64,000 bases of DNA from SHYR01 sp036013055 (GCA_036013055.1 DASCQM010000002.1:186001-250000), one strand, 5' to 3'. Positions 7,749 through 18,444 are shown, numbered from the stretch's first letter. Made by a program: numbers and translations. The notes: a model not told the origin generated them from the sequence alone.

Positions 7749-8800
7749 CGGACACGTACGACGGCGGGCCCGGCTTCGACTGCGCCGATGCGCCAGCATT
7801 CGCCCTCGTGCTCCGCGATCGCCGCTCGTAGTTGCTCGGCCTCGTCGGCGGCTACGGCGATCAGCAGTCCGCCCGACGTCTGCGGGTCGTAGAGCAGTGC
7901 GTGCATCGAGTCCTCGATGTTCGGCGGCAACAGCACGCGATCTCCGAGCTGATCGACGTTGCGGCCGCCGCCCCCCGTGATCGCCCCCTCAGAGGCGTAC
8001 CGGCGTGCGTCCGGTAGCTCCGGCACGTCGGTGGCATCGATCACGAGCGTCGCATCGCTCTGCGTCGCCATCTCGGCGGCGTGGCCGAGCAGGCCGAAGC
8101 CGGTGACGTCGGTCATCGCATGCACGGAGGCCGCCCGCGCGAGGTGCGCGCCGTGCTGGTTGAGACGCGCCATCGATTCGACGGCGGCAACGAGCGCGGT
8201 CTCGGAACCATCGAGTTGTTGCTTCGCGGCCGTCATCAGGATGCCGGTGCCAACAGCCTTCGTCAGCAGCAACGCGTCGCCGGGCTGGGCGCCGCCCTTC
8301 GTCAGCACCGCGCCGGGGTGGACGTAGCCCATCACCGAGAGTCCGTACTTCGGCTCCTCATCGAAGACGGTATGGCCGCCACCGATCACGCCGCCCGCCT
8401 CATGCACTTTGTCGGCGCCGCCACGAAAAATTTCGGAGAGGATCGCGGGGTCGAGGTCTTCCGGGAAGGCAGCGATGTTCAGCGCCAGCCGCACCTCGCC
8501 GCCCATCGCGTAGACATCGGACATCGCGTTCGCCGCGGCGATCTGCCCGTACGTGTACGGGTCGTCAACGACAGGCGGGAAGAAGTCGAGCGTCTGGATC
8601 AGCGCCAGATCGTCACTGATCCGGTATACGGCGGCGTCGTCCGACCGCTCGAGACCCACGAGCAGTTCCGGATAGTCGTTCGGTGGGAACCGGTCCTCGA
8701 TTGGGCGCAGCACCTGCGCCAGGGTCGCGAGACCCATCTTCCCTGCTCAGCCAGCGCAGGAGGCGAGGTCGGTGAGACGGATGACGTCTTCGCGGGTCAC
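7745..8800 (-). CDS. selD: Selenide, water dikinase (SelD), probable selenoprotein with in-frame UGA
   Basis: SelD makes selenophosphate from selenide and ATP. The part from 8737 downward is a typical SelD: SDDAAVYRI, IQTLDFFPPVVDDPYTYGQIAAANAMSD is recognisable near residues 70-95, GGHTV near 142, and DVTGFGLLGHA near 230. A start at 8737 would drop the catalytic loop. Reading from GTG 8800, which has AAGGAGG 6 nt upstream, gives VTREDVIRLTDLASCAG, then UGA at 8747-8749, then AGKMGL. SelD enzymes have Cys or selenocysteine exactly there (GUxxK), so the UGA most likely encodes Sec18. The product is 351 residues. It heads an operon with the lipoprotein and MFS genes. Confidence 0.9.
8720..8749 (-). 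promoter_or_regulatory. UGA selenocysteine codon with possible SECIS-like hairpin
   Basis: The in-frame UGA occupies 8747-8749. Immediately after it the mRNA has CAGGG (8745-8741), which can pair with CCCUG (8724-8720) around a loop containing GGGUCU. An exclusive alternative pairs GGGU with ACCC. Bacterial SECIS elements lie at this distance and show GGU in the loop, so the site is suitable, but the fold is only read by eye. Confidence 0.35.
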
Positions 8801-8902
8801 TCGCGGCCTCCTTCCCGGCGTCGCGGCCCTCGATGTCGGCGCGACCCTCGTATCGTCGCATCGCTGTAAAGCGAGCGGCAACGAATGCGGCATGACCGCT
8901 GC

Positions 8903-8908
8903 TACCAT
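8903..8908 (+). promoter_or_regulatory. Candidate -10 element placed for a leaderless nth mRNA
   Basis: TACCAT ends 6 nt before the ATG at 8915, so transcription would begin at about the start codon. No ribosome site is visible in front of that ATG, which fits a leaderless transcript. No clear -35 is seen. Confidence 0.35.
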
Positions 8909-8914
8909 CGCGCC

Positions 8915-9622
8915 ATGCCGGCAGCGACAGCACGCCCCTCGAAGCGCCCTCCGAAGTGGACCCCGACCGAGCTGGTTGCCGTCCTCGACGAGGCGTACGG
9001 GCGCGCCCCTCAGGAGCTCTCACACGCACCGATCACCGAACTGGTGCTGACGGTGCTTTCGCAGCACACGTCTGACCACAACTCAGGCAAAGCGATGCAC
9101 CAGTTGCTAGAGCAGTTCCCGACGTGGGACGAGGTGATCGAGGCGCCGACGAGCGCGGTCGAGGATGCGATCCGCCCCGGCGGCCTCGCGCCGACAAAAG
9201 CGCCGCGCATCCAGGCGATTCTCACGGAGGTGAAGCAACGCAATGCCGACTTCGACCTCAACCTGCTGGCGGCGATGCCACTCGACGAGGCCAAGCGTTG
9301 GCTGCGCTCGCTGCCGGGCGTCGGCCCGAAGACTGCGGCCTGCGTACTGCTCTTCTCCCTCGGACGCCCCGCCCTGCCCGTCGATACGCACGTCGAGCGC
9401 GTCTCACGACGGCTCGGGCTGGTGCCGAAGAAGACGTCAGTCGAGAAGGCGCACGACCTGCTGGAACGTAGGCTGGCCGACGACGAGGTGTACCCGTTCC
9501 ACATCGGCCTGATCCAGCACGGACGGCGCACCTGCCACGCGCGCGGCCCGAGATGCGACGAGTGCCCGCTGCTGGAACGTTGCCCGCGCGTCGGCCTGCC
9601 GCGGCGCGAGGCGGGAATCTAG
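8915..9622 (+). CDS. nth: Endonuclease III (DNA glycosylase/AP lyase)
   Basis: A 235-residue base-excision repair enzyme that removes oxidised pyrimidines and nicks abasic sites. The helix-hairpin-helix reads LPGVGPKTAACVL with catalytic Lys139, and the catalytic Asp is in PVDTHVERV (Asp157). Cys207, Cys214, Cys217 and Cys223 form the C-x6-C-x2-C-x5-C motif that holds the [4Fe-4S] cluster. An upstream ATG at 8885 is in frame and would add ten poorly conserved residues. The last codon overlaps the convergent acetyltransferase gene. It is divergent from selD with a 114-nt gap. Confidence 0.95.
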   Translation: MPAATARPSKRPPKWTPTELVAVLDEAYGRAPQELSHAPITELVLTVLSQHTSDHNSGKAMHQLLEQFPTWDEVIEAPTSAVEDAIRPGGLAPTKAPRIQAILTEVKQRNADFDLNLLAAMPLDEAKRWLRSLPGVGPKTAACVLLFSLGRPALPVDTHVERVSRRLGLVPKKTSVEKAHDLLERRLADDEVYPFHIGLIQHGRRTCHARGPRCDECPLLERCPRVGLPRREAGI

Positions 9623-10143
9623 CTCGCGTCGTCGTCGGGCGCGGGGAACGTGTACTCCATGTAGGTGGAGTCGAGCCAGCGGCCAAACTTGAAGCCGATG
9701 CGATGCGCCGTGCCGACGCGCTGGTAGCCAAGGCGTGCGTGTAGCTCGATGCTCGCCTCGTTCGAGGCCTCGATCACCGCCATCAGCACCCGAAAGCCCA
9801 ACTCCCCGGCGGCCTCGATCAGCCTGCCGAGCAGCAGCGAGCCGATGCCACGGCGATGGAACGCCGGGTCGACGTAGACCGTATTCTCGCGCGTGTGGCG
9901 GTAGCCGATCCGCGGGCGGTAGACCGAGAGGTACGACATCCCGGCGACCTCGCCGTCGATTTCCGCGACGAAGACCGGCATCGTCTCGTCGTGATCGATG
10001 AACCACTGCTGCCGCCGTTCCATCGACCACGGCTCTTCCTCCCACGCGGCGACGCCGTTCAGGATCTCGTGATTGTAGATACGGTTGATCGCGGACAGGT
10101 CCGCTTCCGTCGCCGGTCGGATCGTGGGCTCGCTCGGGTCCAT
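9619..10143 (-). CDS. GNAT N-acetyltransferase, phosphinothricin acetyltransferase-like
   Basis: A 174-residue GNAT protein. It opens IRPATEADLSAINRIYNHEI and contains a WSMERRQQWF helix near 40. The acetyl-CoA binding stretch is YVDPAFHRRGIGSLLLGRLIEAA near 90-112, and the end is NEASIELHARLGYQRVGT. This order is that of the Pat/Bar/YncA group, which acetylates small amines such as phosphinothricin or methionine derivatives. The true substrate is unknown. The gene faces nth and the two stop codons overlap (CTAG). Confidence 0.85.
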   Translation of the reverse strand: MDPSEPTIRPATEADLSAINRIYNHEILNGVAAWEEEPWSMERRQQWFIDHDETMPVFVAEIDGEVAGMSYLSVYRPRIGYRHTRENTVYVDPAFHRRGIGSLLLGRLIEAAGELGFRVLMAVIEASNEASIELHARLGYQRVGTAHRIGFKFGRWLDSTYMEYTFPAPDDDAS

Positions 10144-10262
10144 GCGCGAACCTTACCTCGCCGGTGCTGCGCGGTGGTTACGGTCGCATTTCGACGTAGT
10201 GCCCGGCAGCGCGCTCGCCTATACTCGGCCATCCTGACGCGAATCAGGCGATGGAGCGAACC

Positions 10263-11483
10263 ATGGCCGCGGAACTCGAGTGGATCGAAGGTGGCGGCGT
10301 CACCTCGCCCGCTGGCTGGAAGGCCGGCGCTACATACGTGGGCATGAAGAGCTACGGCGACGAGCCGCGCTTCGACCTCGGCATCCTCGCATCCGATACG
10401 CCGTGCAGCGTGGCGGGCGTCTTCACCCGCAACTCGATCGTCGGGCCGTCGGTGCGGCTGACGCGTGAGCGCGCCAGCGACGGCAACGCGCAGGCGCTTG
10501 TGGCGAATTCCGGCATCGCGAACACCGCGACGGGCGAGCAGGGCGTGCGCGATGCGGAGCGCATGACCGCCCTCGTCGCCGAGCAACTTGGCATCGACGC
10601 CGCCGACGTGCTCGTCGGCTCGACCGGCGTGATCGGACGCCTGCTGCCGATGGACCTCGTCGAGCCCGCCATCCCCGCGATCGAACTGACCGAGGACGGC
10701 GGCACCGCCTTCACGCGCGCGATCATGACGACCGACACGGTCGCCAAACACCACGCCGTGCGCGTCACCGTCGATGGGGCGACCTACACGATCGGCGGCA
10801 CGGCCAAGGGCTCGGGGATGATCCACCCGGACATGGCGACCTGCTTCTGCTTCCTCACCACCGACGCGCCCGCCGATGCAGCGTGGTTGCAGTCGATCCT
10901 GCAGGAGGTCGCCGACGTCTCGATCAACATGGTCGACATCGATATGGACACCTCCACATCGGACACGATGCTCGTGCTCGCGAACGGCGCTGCTGGTGGC
11001 GACCCGATCGACTCGAGCCACCCCGCCGCCGACGCGCTACAGCGCGCGCTCACGACCGTGGCGATCGCGCTGGCACGCGATCTCGCCCGCGACGGCGAGG
11101 GGGCGGAGACGCTGATCGAGGTCGTCGTCGAAGGTGCCGCTTCGCACGCGGATGCCCGCCTCGTCGCGCGCACCGTCAGTTCCTCGCCGCTCGTGAAGAC
11201 GATGATCACGGGGCGCGACCCGAATTGGGGGCGGCTGCTGATGGCGGCCGGACGCTCCGGTGCGGAAGTCGTCGAAGAGACGATCACGGTCTCGATCGGA
11301 GAGCATTGCGCGCTGCGACTCGGCACGCCGACCGATGTCGACCTGACCGAGATCTCGGCTGCGATGGAAGCCGATGAGGTGCAGCTCCGCCTCGACCTCG
11401 GGCGGGGCGACGCCACCGCGACCGCCTGGGGTTGTGATCTCACGACGGAATACGTCCACATCAACGCCGACTACACGACGTAG
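10263..11483 (+). CDS. argJ: Glutamate N-acetyltransferase/amino-acid N-acetyltransferase (ArgJ)
   Basis: A 406-residue ornithine acetyltransferase that recycles the acetyl group between N-acetylornithine and glutamate in arginine synthesis. The self-cleavage site is in KGSGMIHPDMATCFCF: cleavage before Thr193 would give the alpha and beta chains, and Thr193 becomes the nucleophile. The usual Asn before MAT is Asp here. The start at 10263 has GGAG 6 nt upstream; an ATG at 10251 is less likely. A -10-like TATACT sits at 10220-10225. It is the first gene of the arginine cluster, with argB 41 nt downstream. No argC is visible. Confidence 0.96.
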   Translation: MAAELEWIEGGGVTSPAGWKAGATYVGMKSYGDEPRFDLGILASDTPCSVAGVFTRNSIVGPSVRLTRERASDGNAQALVANSGIANTATGEQGVRDAERMTALVAEQLGIDAADVLVGSTGVIGRLLPMDLVEPAIPAIELTEDGGTAFTRAIMTTDTVAKHHAVRVTVDGATYTIGGTAKGSGMIHPDMATCFCFLTTDAPADAAWLQSILQEVADVSINMVDIDMDTSTSDTMLVLANGAAGGDPIDSSHPAADALQRALTTVAIALARDLARDGEGAETLIEVVVEGAASHADARLVARTVSSSPLVKTMITGRDPNWGRLLMAAGRSGAEVVEETITVSIGEHCALRLGTPTDVDLTEISAAMEADEVQLRLDLGRGDATATAWGCDLTTEYVHINADYTT

Positions 11484-11524
11484 ATGGCGGCGATACGCGT
11501 GACGGCAACACAGGTGAGGCACCG

Positions 11525-12289
11525 ATGAGCGGCCCGATCGTCGTCAAGATCGGCGGCTCCACGCTCGGGGCCGGGGACACCACGCTCGAAGACCTCGTCG
11601 CGCTACAGCAGGCGGGCCGGCACGTGCTCGTCGTGCATGGCGGTGGCGCGATGATCACCGACTGGCTGGACCGACTCGGCGTTGAGTCCGAGTTCGTCGA
11701 CGGGCTGCGCGCCACGAACGAGGAGGCGCTGCGGGTCGTGATCGGCGTGCTGCGCGGCGTCGTCAATACCGGCCTCGTCGCCAGCATCGGAGCGCTCGGC
11801 GGCCGCGCCGCCGGCCTCTCGGGCGTCGACGGCACGGTCGTACACGCGGAACGCTACGACGAGCGGCTAGGATTCGTCGGCCGCATCACCGACGTCGATG
11901 CGACGCTGCTCAACGCGCTGCTCGACGCTGCGACGATCCCCGTCGTCGCGCCGATCGGCATCGAAGCGCCCGATCAGCCGCTGAACATCAACGCCGATAC
12001 GGTGGCCGGGGAGATCGCGCGCGCCGTCGGCGCGGAGCGGCTTGTCTTCCTCACCGATGTTGACGGGCTGATGGATGCTGAGGGGCGCGTGCTGGCGAAT
12101 ATCGGCCGCCAGACGGCCGATTCGCTGCGGGATGGCGGAACGCTATCCGGTGGTATGATCCCCAAGGTTGATGCGTGCCTGCGCGCTGCGGAGACCGGAA
12201 CCGTCGCCCAGATTGCGAACGGACTGATGCCGGGGATTCTGCGGCAGATCATCGACGGCCAACCCGCCGGAACCCTAATCGGAGGCTGA
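11525..12289 (+). CDS. argB: Acetylglutamate kinase
   Basis: A 254-residue amino-acid kinase that phosphorylates N-acetylglutamate, the second step of arginine synthesis. It begins IVVKIGGSTLGAGD (phosphate binding), has VHGGGAMITDWL near 38 and NINADTVAGEIARAVGAE near 158, and ends with LSGGMIPKVDACLRAAETG. The family length is normal. There is no N-terminal extension of the type found in arginine-feedback-inhibited hexamers, so feedback control may be weak, though this cannot be decided from sequence alone. The UPF0182 gene starts 4 nt after its stop. Confidence 0.96.
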   Translation: MSGPIVVKIGGSTLGAGDTTLEDLVALQQAGRHVLVVHGGGAMITDWLDRLGVESEFVDGLRATNEEALRVVIGVLRGVVNTGLVASIGALGGRAAGLSGVDGTVVHAERYDERLGFVGRITDVDATLLNALLDAATIPVVAPIGIEAPDQPLNINADTVAGEIARAVGAERLVFLTDVDGLMDAEGRVLANIGRQTADSLRDGGTLSGGMIPKVDACLRAAETGTVAQIANGLMPGILRQIIDGQPAGTLIGG

Positions 12290-12293
12290 GAGC

Positions 12294-15065
12294 TTGGGAT
12301 TCTTCGAGGACCGCGACGACACAGGCCAGCCAGCCGATCCATTCCAGATCGGGGGTGGCGGCCAATTCCGATCGCCGATCTCAGCCCGCTGGATCGGGCT
12401 CGGCGCCGCCCTGCTCATCTTCTACGTGGTCGCCAACGTCGCGAAGTCGCTGTACGTCGACTGGCTCTGGTTCGATTCCGTGGAGTACGGCAGCGTCTTC
12501 CGCACCGTAGTCGTCTGGAAGGTCTCGCTCTTCCTCGCGGGAGCAGTCATCAGCGCGCTGGTAATCGGCGTGAACATCTGGCTCGCGCGCCGGCTGGCGC
12601 CTGAGGGTCTCGAAGAGTCGTTCATCGAAGAAGTCGATGTTGGTGCGATCCGCCGCATCGTCACGGTCGCCCTGATCGCCGCAACGCTGTTCATGGGCGT
12701 GATCTTCGGCTCCTTCGCCGGCGGCCAGTGGGAGGTGCTCCTCTCATGGCTCAACAGCGTCCCCTTCGGGCAGGACGACCCGGCGTTCAACAGGGACATC
12801 TCCTTCTACCTGTTCAAGCTCCCCGCGTATCACTTCCTCCAGTCGTGGACGCTCTTCCTGCTGATCATCTCGACGGCCGGTGCCGCAGCGGTCTACGGGC
12901 TGACGTATTCGCTCCAGCGTTTTGAACTGAACGTGACCAGCGGAATGCGGATCCACCTCTCGGTGCTGGTCGGCCTGATCTTCCTGGTCGTCATCGTCGG
13001 CATCGCCATCGGCATCTTCGACCTCGCGACGTCGCCGACCGGCCTCGTTGCCGGAGCGACGTATACCGACATCAACGCGCGGCTGCCGATGCGGTACGTA
13101 CTGATCGTGCTCGGCGCCTTCGCGGGCCTCGCGACGATCGTCAACGCGTTCACCTCGTCGAGCTTCCGGCTGCCGCTCTTCGCCCTCGGGCTGTGGGTGA
13201 TTGCCGGTATCGGTGGCGGCGCGATCTACCCCTCGATCATCCAGCGCACGATCGTCGTGCCGAACGAGCTCGACCGCGAGCGCCAGTACATCGACCGCAA
13301 CATCCGCCTCACCCAGCTCGCCTACGGCCTCGACGGCATCGAGGAGACGGACTTCGCCGCCGAAGCGGAGGTCTCGATCGCCGAGATCGAGGCGAACCCC
13401 GCGACGATCAACAACGTGCGCCTGCTCGACGCCCGACCGTCCCGCGACACGTTTAACCAGGTGCAGTCGATCCGGCCGCTCTACTTCTTCAACGATGTTG
13501 ACGTCGATCGCTACGACATCGACGGCGTGCAGACGCAGGTCATGCTCTCCGGGCGCGAACTGGACATCAGGCGCGCGACCGACAACAACTGGACCAACGA
13601 CCGCCTGAAGCGCACCCACGGCTACGGTGCCGTCGTTGCGCCCGTGAACAGGGTCGACTCCGAGGGCCTGCCCGAATTCTTCACGCGCGACATTCCTCCG
13701 GTCGGCGACGAGGTCCCGATCTCCGAGGATGGCGCTCGCATCTACTTCGGCGAGCTCACCACCCACTACGTGATCGTGAACACGAACGAGCCCGAGTTCG
13801 ACTACCCCGTCGGCAACGAATTCCTTGAGACGAACTACGACGGCTCGGCCGGCATCAAGTTGTCGAACATCTTCCGGCGTCTGCTGCTCGCGTGGGATCT
13901 CGGTGACACCAACCTGCTGATCTCGGGTCAGATCGGTTCGGGCTCACAGCTGCTGATGAACCGGTCACTAAGCGCCCGCATCGGTGAGGTCGCGCCATTC
14001 CTCAGACTCGACTCCGATCCCTATCTCGTAATCGATGACGGGCAACTGCTCTGGATTCAGGATGCCTACACGACTGCTGAGAACTTCCCGTACGCGCAGC
14101 GGTCAGGCGGCATCAACTACATCCGCAACAGCGTGAAGATCACCGTCGACGCCCTCACGGGCGACATGACGTTCTACCTCGTTGATGAGGCCGATCCGGT
14201 GGTGCAGACGTGGGCAAAGATCTTCCCCACGCTCTTCACGCCGATGTCGGAGATGCCGGACTCGATCAAATCGCACCTGCGCTACCCGGAGGACCTGTTC
14301 CGACTTCAGTCAGAACTCTTCCTGCGCTACCACATCAGCGATCCGGATGTGTTCTTCCTCAAGGAGGACCTCTGGAACGTCCCCACGGAGAAGTTCCGCC
14401 AGCAAGAGCAGCCGGTCGAGCCGTACTACGTGATCCTCACGCTCCCCGGTGAGGTCGACTCCGAATTCGTGCTGATCCTGCCGTTCACGCCGCGCAACAA
14501 ACAGAACACCGTCGCCTGGCTTGCCGGGCGCTCCGACGGCGAACACCTCGGTGCGCTCCGCGCCTACCGCTTCCCGACCGACGACCTGGTCTTCGGACCG
14601 GCTCAGATCGAGGCTCGGATCGACCAGGATCCGGCGATCTCGCAGCAGCTCACGCTCTGGGATCAGGCCGGTTCCGAGGTGATTCGCGGCAACCTGCTGA
14701 TGATCCCGCTGGGCGAGTCGTTCCTCTTCGTTGAGCCGATCTACCTGCAGGCCGAGACCGGTCGGCTGCCCGAGTTGAAGCGTGTGATCGTCGCCAACGG
14801 CAACCAGATCGCGATGGAGCAGACGTTCGAGCAGTCGCTCGCCGTCGTCCTCGGCGAGCAGGCATCATCGCTCGCGACCGGCGGCATCCTCGACGCCACG
14901 ACACCCGCGCCAGCACCGACGCCCACGCCCTCGCCGGGGGCAACGACGCCGGTGACGGGCGACCTTGAAGAGCTGCTGTCACAGGCCGAAGAGGCCGCAG
15001 CCGCGGCACAGAGTCAGCTCGACCGTCTGCGTCAGGCGCTGGAGGCGATCCGAGCGCAGCAGTAG
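12294..15065 (+). CDS. UPF0182 family large membrane protein
   Basis: A 923-residue protein of the UPF0182/COG1615 family. The N-terminal third has about seven membrane segments (for example LGAALLIFYVVANVAKSLYV at about residue 41). It is followed by a large domain of over 500 residues with the family's conserved stretches: ERQYIDRNIRLTQLAYGL near 332 and LLLAWDLGDTNLLIS near 530. After a Pro/Thr-rich linker it ends in an alanine-rich coiled coil. The TTG start at 12294 follows GGAGG by 8 nt. The family's function is unknown. It sits 4 nt after argB inside the arginine cluster, an unusual place. Confidence 0.93.
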   Translation: MGFFEDRDDTGQPADPFQIGGGGQFRSPISARWIGLGAALLIFYVVANVAKSLYVDWLWFDSVEYGSVFRTVVVWKVSLFLAGAVISALVIGVNIWLARRLAPEGLEESFIEEVDVGAIRRIVTVALIAATLFMGVIFGSFAGGQWEVLLSWLNSVPFGQDDPAFNRDISFYLFKLPAYHFLQSWTLFLLIISTAGAAAVYGLTYSLQRFELNVTSGMRIHLSVLVGLIFLVVIVGIAIGIFDLATSPTGLVAGATYTDINARLPMRYVLIVLGAFAGLATIVNAFTSSSFRLPLFALGLWVIAGIGGGAIYPSIIQRTIVVPNELDRERQYIDRNIRLTQLAYGLDGIEETDFAAEAEVSIAEIEANPATINNVRLLDARPSRDTFNQVQSIRPLYFFNDVDVDRYDIDGVQTQVMLSGRELDIRRATDNNWTNDRLKRTHGYGAVVAPVNRVDSEGLPEFFTRDIPPVGDEVPISEDGARIYFGELTTHYVIVNTNEPEFDYPVGNEFLETNYDGSAGIKLSNIFRRLLLAWDLGDTNLLISGQIGSGSQLLMNRSLSARIGEVAPFLRLDSDPYLVIDDGQLLWIQDAYTTAENFPYAQRSGGINYIRNSVKITVDALTGDMTFYLVDEADPVVQTWAKIFPTLFTPMSEMPDSIKSHLRYPEDLFRLQSELFLRYHISDPDVFFLKEDLWNVPTEKFRQQEQPVEPYYVILTLPGEVDSEFVLILPFTPRNKQNTVAWLAGRSDGEHLGALRAYRFPTDDLVFGPAQIEARIDQDPAISQQLTLWDQAGSEVIRGNLLMIPLGESFLFVEPIYLQAETGRLPELKRVIVANGNQIAMEQTFEQSLAVVLGEQASSLATGGILDATTPAPAPTPTPSPGATTPVTGDLEELLSQAEEAAAAAQSQLDRLRQALEAIRAQQ

Positions 15066-15147
15066 CACTGCCGCCCCGCCTTCAGCGAACCAGTCCAGAC
15101 CGAGACGACAGCGGAGACACCGCAACGAACAGCGTGAGGAACGAACC

Positions 15148-16335
15148 ATGAGCGAGATTCAGGACCGCGAAGCAGTGCTCTACATGCAGGCAGCGAGGCG
15201 GCTGCCCGTCACCCTCGTACGCGGCGAGGGCTCGCATGTCTGGGACGAGGACGGCAAGCAGTACCTCGACTTCATCGCCGGCATCGCGACGACGTCGCTG
15301 GGCCACGGCGACCGCGAGCTGGCAGACGTGATCGCGAAGCAAGCGAGCACCCTGATCCAGGTGTCGAACATCTTCTACTCGGGACCACAGATCGAGCTGG
15401 CGGAGCTACTGATCGCGAACTCGTCGATGGACCGCGTCTTCTTCAGCAACTCCGGCGCGGAAGCGAACGAGGCCGCGATCAAGCTCGCCCGCAAGTGGGG
15501 CAACATCCATCGCGATGGCGCCTTCGAGATCATCTCCGCGAACAGTTCGTTCCACGGCCGCACGATGGCGACCGTCTCCGCGACGGGTACCGCCGCCTAC
15601 CGCGAGTCCTTCGGGCCGCAGCTCCCCGGGTTCGTCTTCGTCGAATACGACGACCTCGACGCGATCAAGGCCGCGACGACCGACCAGACGGTCGCGATCC
15701 TGCTTGAGCCCGTGCAGGGCGAAGGTGGCGTGAACGTGCCCGCCGACGACTACCTGCCGCAGGTGCGGGCGTGGTGCAACGAGAAGAACCTGCTGCTGAT
15801 CCTCGATGAAGTGCAGACCGGGACGGGCCGCACCGGCACGCTCTGGGCGCACGAGCAGATGGGCGTTGAGCCGGACATCATGACGCTGGCGAAGGGCATC
15901 GGCGGCGGCGTGCCGCTCGGCTGCGTGCTCGCGAAGGAGCATGCCGCCGTCTTCGAGCCGGGCGACCACGGCACGACCAACGGCGGCAACCCGCTGGCGA
16001 CCGCGGCCGGCACTCACGTCATGCAGCGCCTCACCGAGGGCGGCGTGCTGACGAACGTGCAGGAGCGCACCGAGCAGCTTGAGCAACGCCTCGAAAGCCT
16101 TGCCGACCGCCACGAAGGCGTCGCCGGGCAGCGCGGACTCGGCCTGCTGCGCGCGATCGTGCTGACCGACGACAACGCTCCCGACGTGGCGATGGAGGCG
16201 TTCCGGCGCGGCCTGCTCGTGAACGCGGTGCGCCCGAACGCGATCCGGCTGATGCCCGCGCTGACGGTGACCGCCGACGATATCGACCGCGCCGTCGCAA
16301 TCATCGAAGAGGCCCTCAACGAGGTAACGGCGTAA
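15148..16335 (+). CDS. argD: Acetylornithine aminotransferase
   Basis: A 395-residue class III aminotransferase that converts N-acetylglutamate semialdehyde to N-acetylornithine using pyridoxal phosphate. Visible landmarks are NSGAEANEAAIKLARKW near 101, SFHGRTMATVSATG near 134, LDEVQTGTGRTG with Asp220 for the cofactor ring, and the Schiff-base lysine in LAKGIGGGVPLG (Lys249). The ATG at 15148 follows GAGGA by 7 nt. An upstream open frame exists but is not coding-like. Closely related enzymes act on other omega-amino acids, but the arginine cluster context supports ArgD. Confidence 0.95.
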   Translation: MSEIQDREAVLYMQAARRLPVTLVRGEGSHVWDEDGKQYLDFIAGIATTSLGHGDRELADVIAKQASTLIQVSNIFYSGPQIELAELLIANSSMDRVFFSNSGAEANEAAIKLARKWGNIHRDGAFEIISANSSFHGRTMATVSATGTAAYRESFGPQLPGFVFVEYDDLDAIKAATTDQTVAILLEPVQGEGGVNVPADDYLPQVRAWCNEKNLLLILDEVQTGTGRTGTLWAHEQMGVEPDIMTLAKGIGGGVPLGCVLAKEHAAVFEPGDHGTTNGGNPLATAAGTHVMQRLTEGGVLTNVQERTEQLEQRLESLADRHEGVAGQRGLGLLRAIVLTDDNAPDVAMEAFRRGLLVNAVRPNAIRLMPALTVTADDIDRAVAIIEEALNEVTA

Positions 16336-16392
16336 CTTTTAAGAGCGGCCCGCGAAACACCTTCCGGACTGCCCACCGAGCGGAGCTCCCCC

Positions 16393-17631
<1,239 letters not shown>

Positions 17632-17662
17632 CTGACGGGCACGCTTCTCAGGTAGCTCCGAC

Positions 17663-18418
17663 GTGCCGATCGACAATCGCTGGTACGACCGGCTCGACGA
17701 CGAGTGGTGGGACGAGCGGGGGCTTGTCGCGGCGCTGCATGAGCTGAATCCGCTGCGCATTCGCTACTTCGTCGAACGGCTGCGACGGGAGCGGCCGGCC
17801 GCGTCCCGCGTCCTCGACCTCGGCTGCGGCGGCGGGCTCGTCGCTGAGGCGCTCGAGAGCGCTGGTCTCGAGGTCGTCGGTCTCGACGCCTCACTACCCT
17901 CGCTGCGCGCCGCCCGCGACCACGCCGGGCTAGGGCAACCTGCGCCGCCCGCGCCCGCCTACTGCGGCGGCGACGGCACGCGGCTGCCGTTCGCGGCTGG
18001 CGCGTTCGACGCCATCGTCTGCTCCGAGGTGATCGAGCACTTCGATGACCCGGACGCGCTACTCGCGGAGGCGGCGCGGGTGCTCGCGCCGGGTGGGTTG
18101 CTGCTCTTCAGCACGCCGAACCGCACGTGGTTCGCCCGCCTCGGCCTCGTCTGGGGCGCGGAGCTGCTCGGCTGGGCGCCGCGACACACGCACGACTACT
18201 CGCGCTTCCTCACTCCGTCGGAGCTCACCGCTCGCGCCGCGCTGGCAGGCCTCGACGTACGCGAGACGCTCGGTGTCGCGCTCAATCGCCCGGCGTCACT
18301 GGCGGCGTGGGGGTACCTCCGACATCGGCGGCTCGGCGGCTTCCGGCTCTCGCATGACCGCCGGCTGCAATACATCGGCTTCGCGACGAAGACCGAGCGA
18401 TCTATCGCATCCGCTTGA
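17663..18418 (+). CDS. Class I SAM-dependent methyltransferase, UbiG-like
   Basis: A 251-residue methyltransferase with the SAM motif VLDLGCGGGLVAEALES near residue 51, then VVGLDAS, DGTRLPFAAGAFDAIVCSEVIEHF and PGGLLLFSTPNRT. The N-terminal HELNPLRIRYFVER resembles the LHxLNPxRxxYI region of UbiG, the O-methyltransferase of ubiquinone synthesis. Whether it acts on a quinone, a lipid or another phenol is not visible. GTG start. It lies 31 nt after argG and 60 nt before the argH fusion, with no obvious link to arginine synthesis. Confidence 0.85.
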   Translation: MPIDNRWYDRLDDEWWDERGLVAALHELNPLRIRYFVERLRRERPAASRVLDLGCGGGLVAEALESAGLEVVGLDASLPSLRAARDHAGLGQPAPPAPAYCGGDGTRLPFAAGAFDAIVCSEVIEHFDDPDALLAEAARVLAPGGLLLFSTPNRTWFARLGLVWGAELLGWAPRHTHDYSRFLTPSELTARAALAGLDVRETLGVALNRPASLAAWGYLRHRRLGGFRLSHDRRLQYIGFATKTERSIASA

Positions 18419-18444
18419 CGGTTCGAGTCTAAAGAGGCACATTT

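Noticed and set aside
8747..8749. UGA in selD as a nonsense mutation making a pseudogene
   Set aside because: The ribosome site, the start and the SelD catalytic loop lie on both sides of the UGA in frame, and Sec at this position is established for SelD.
12744..13766. 340-codon minus-strand frame opposite the UPF0182 gene
   Set aside because: Highly charged shadow sequence without homology; the plus strand encodes a clear family member.
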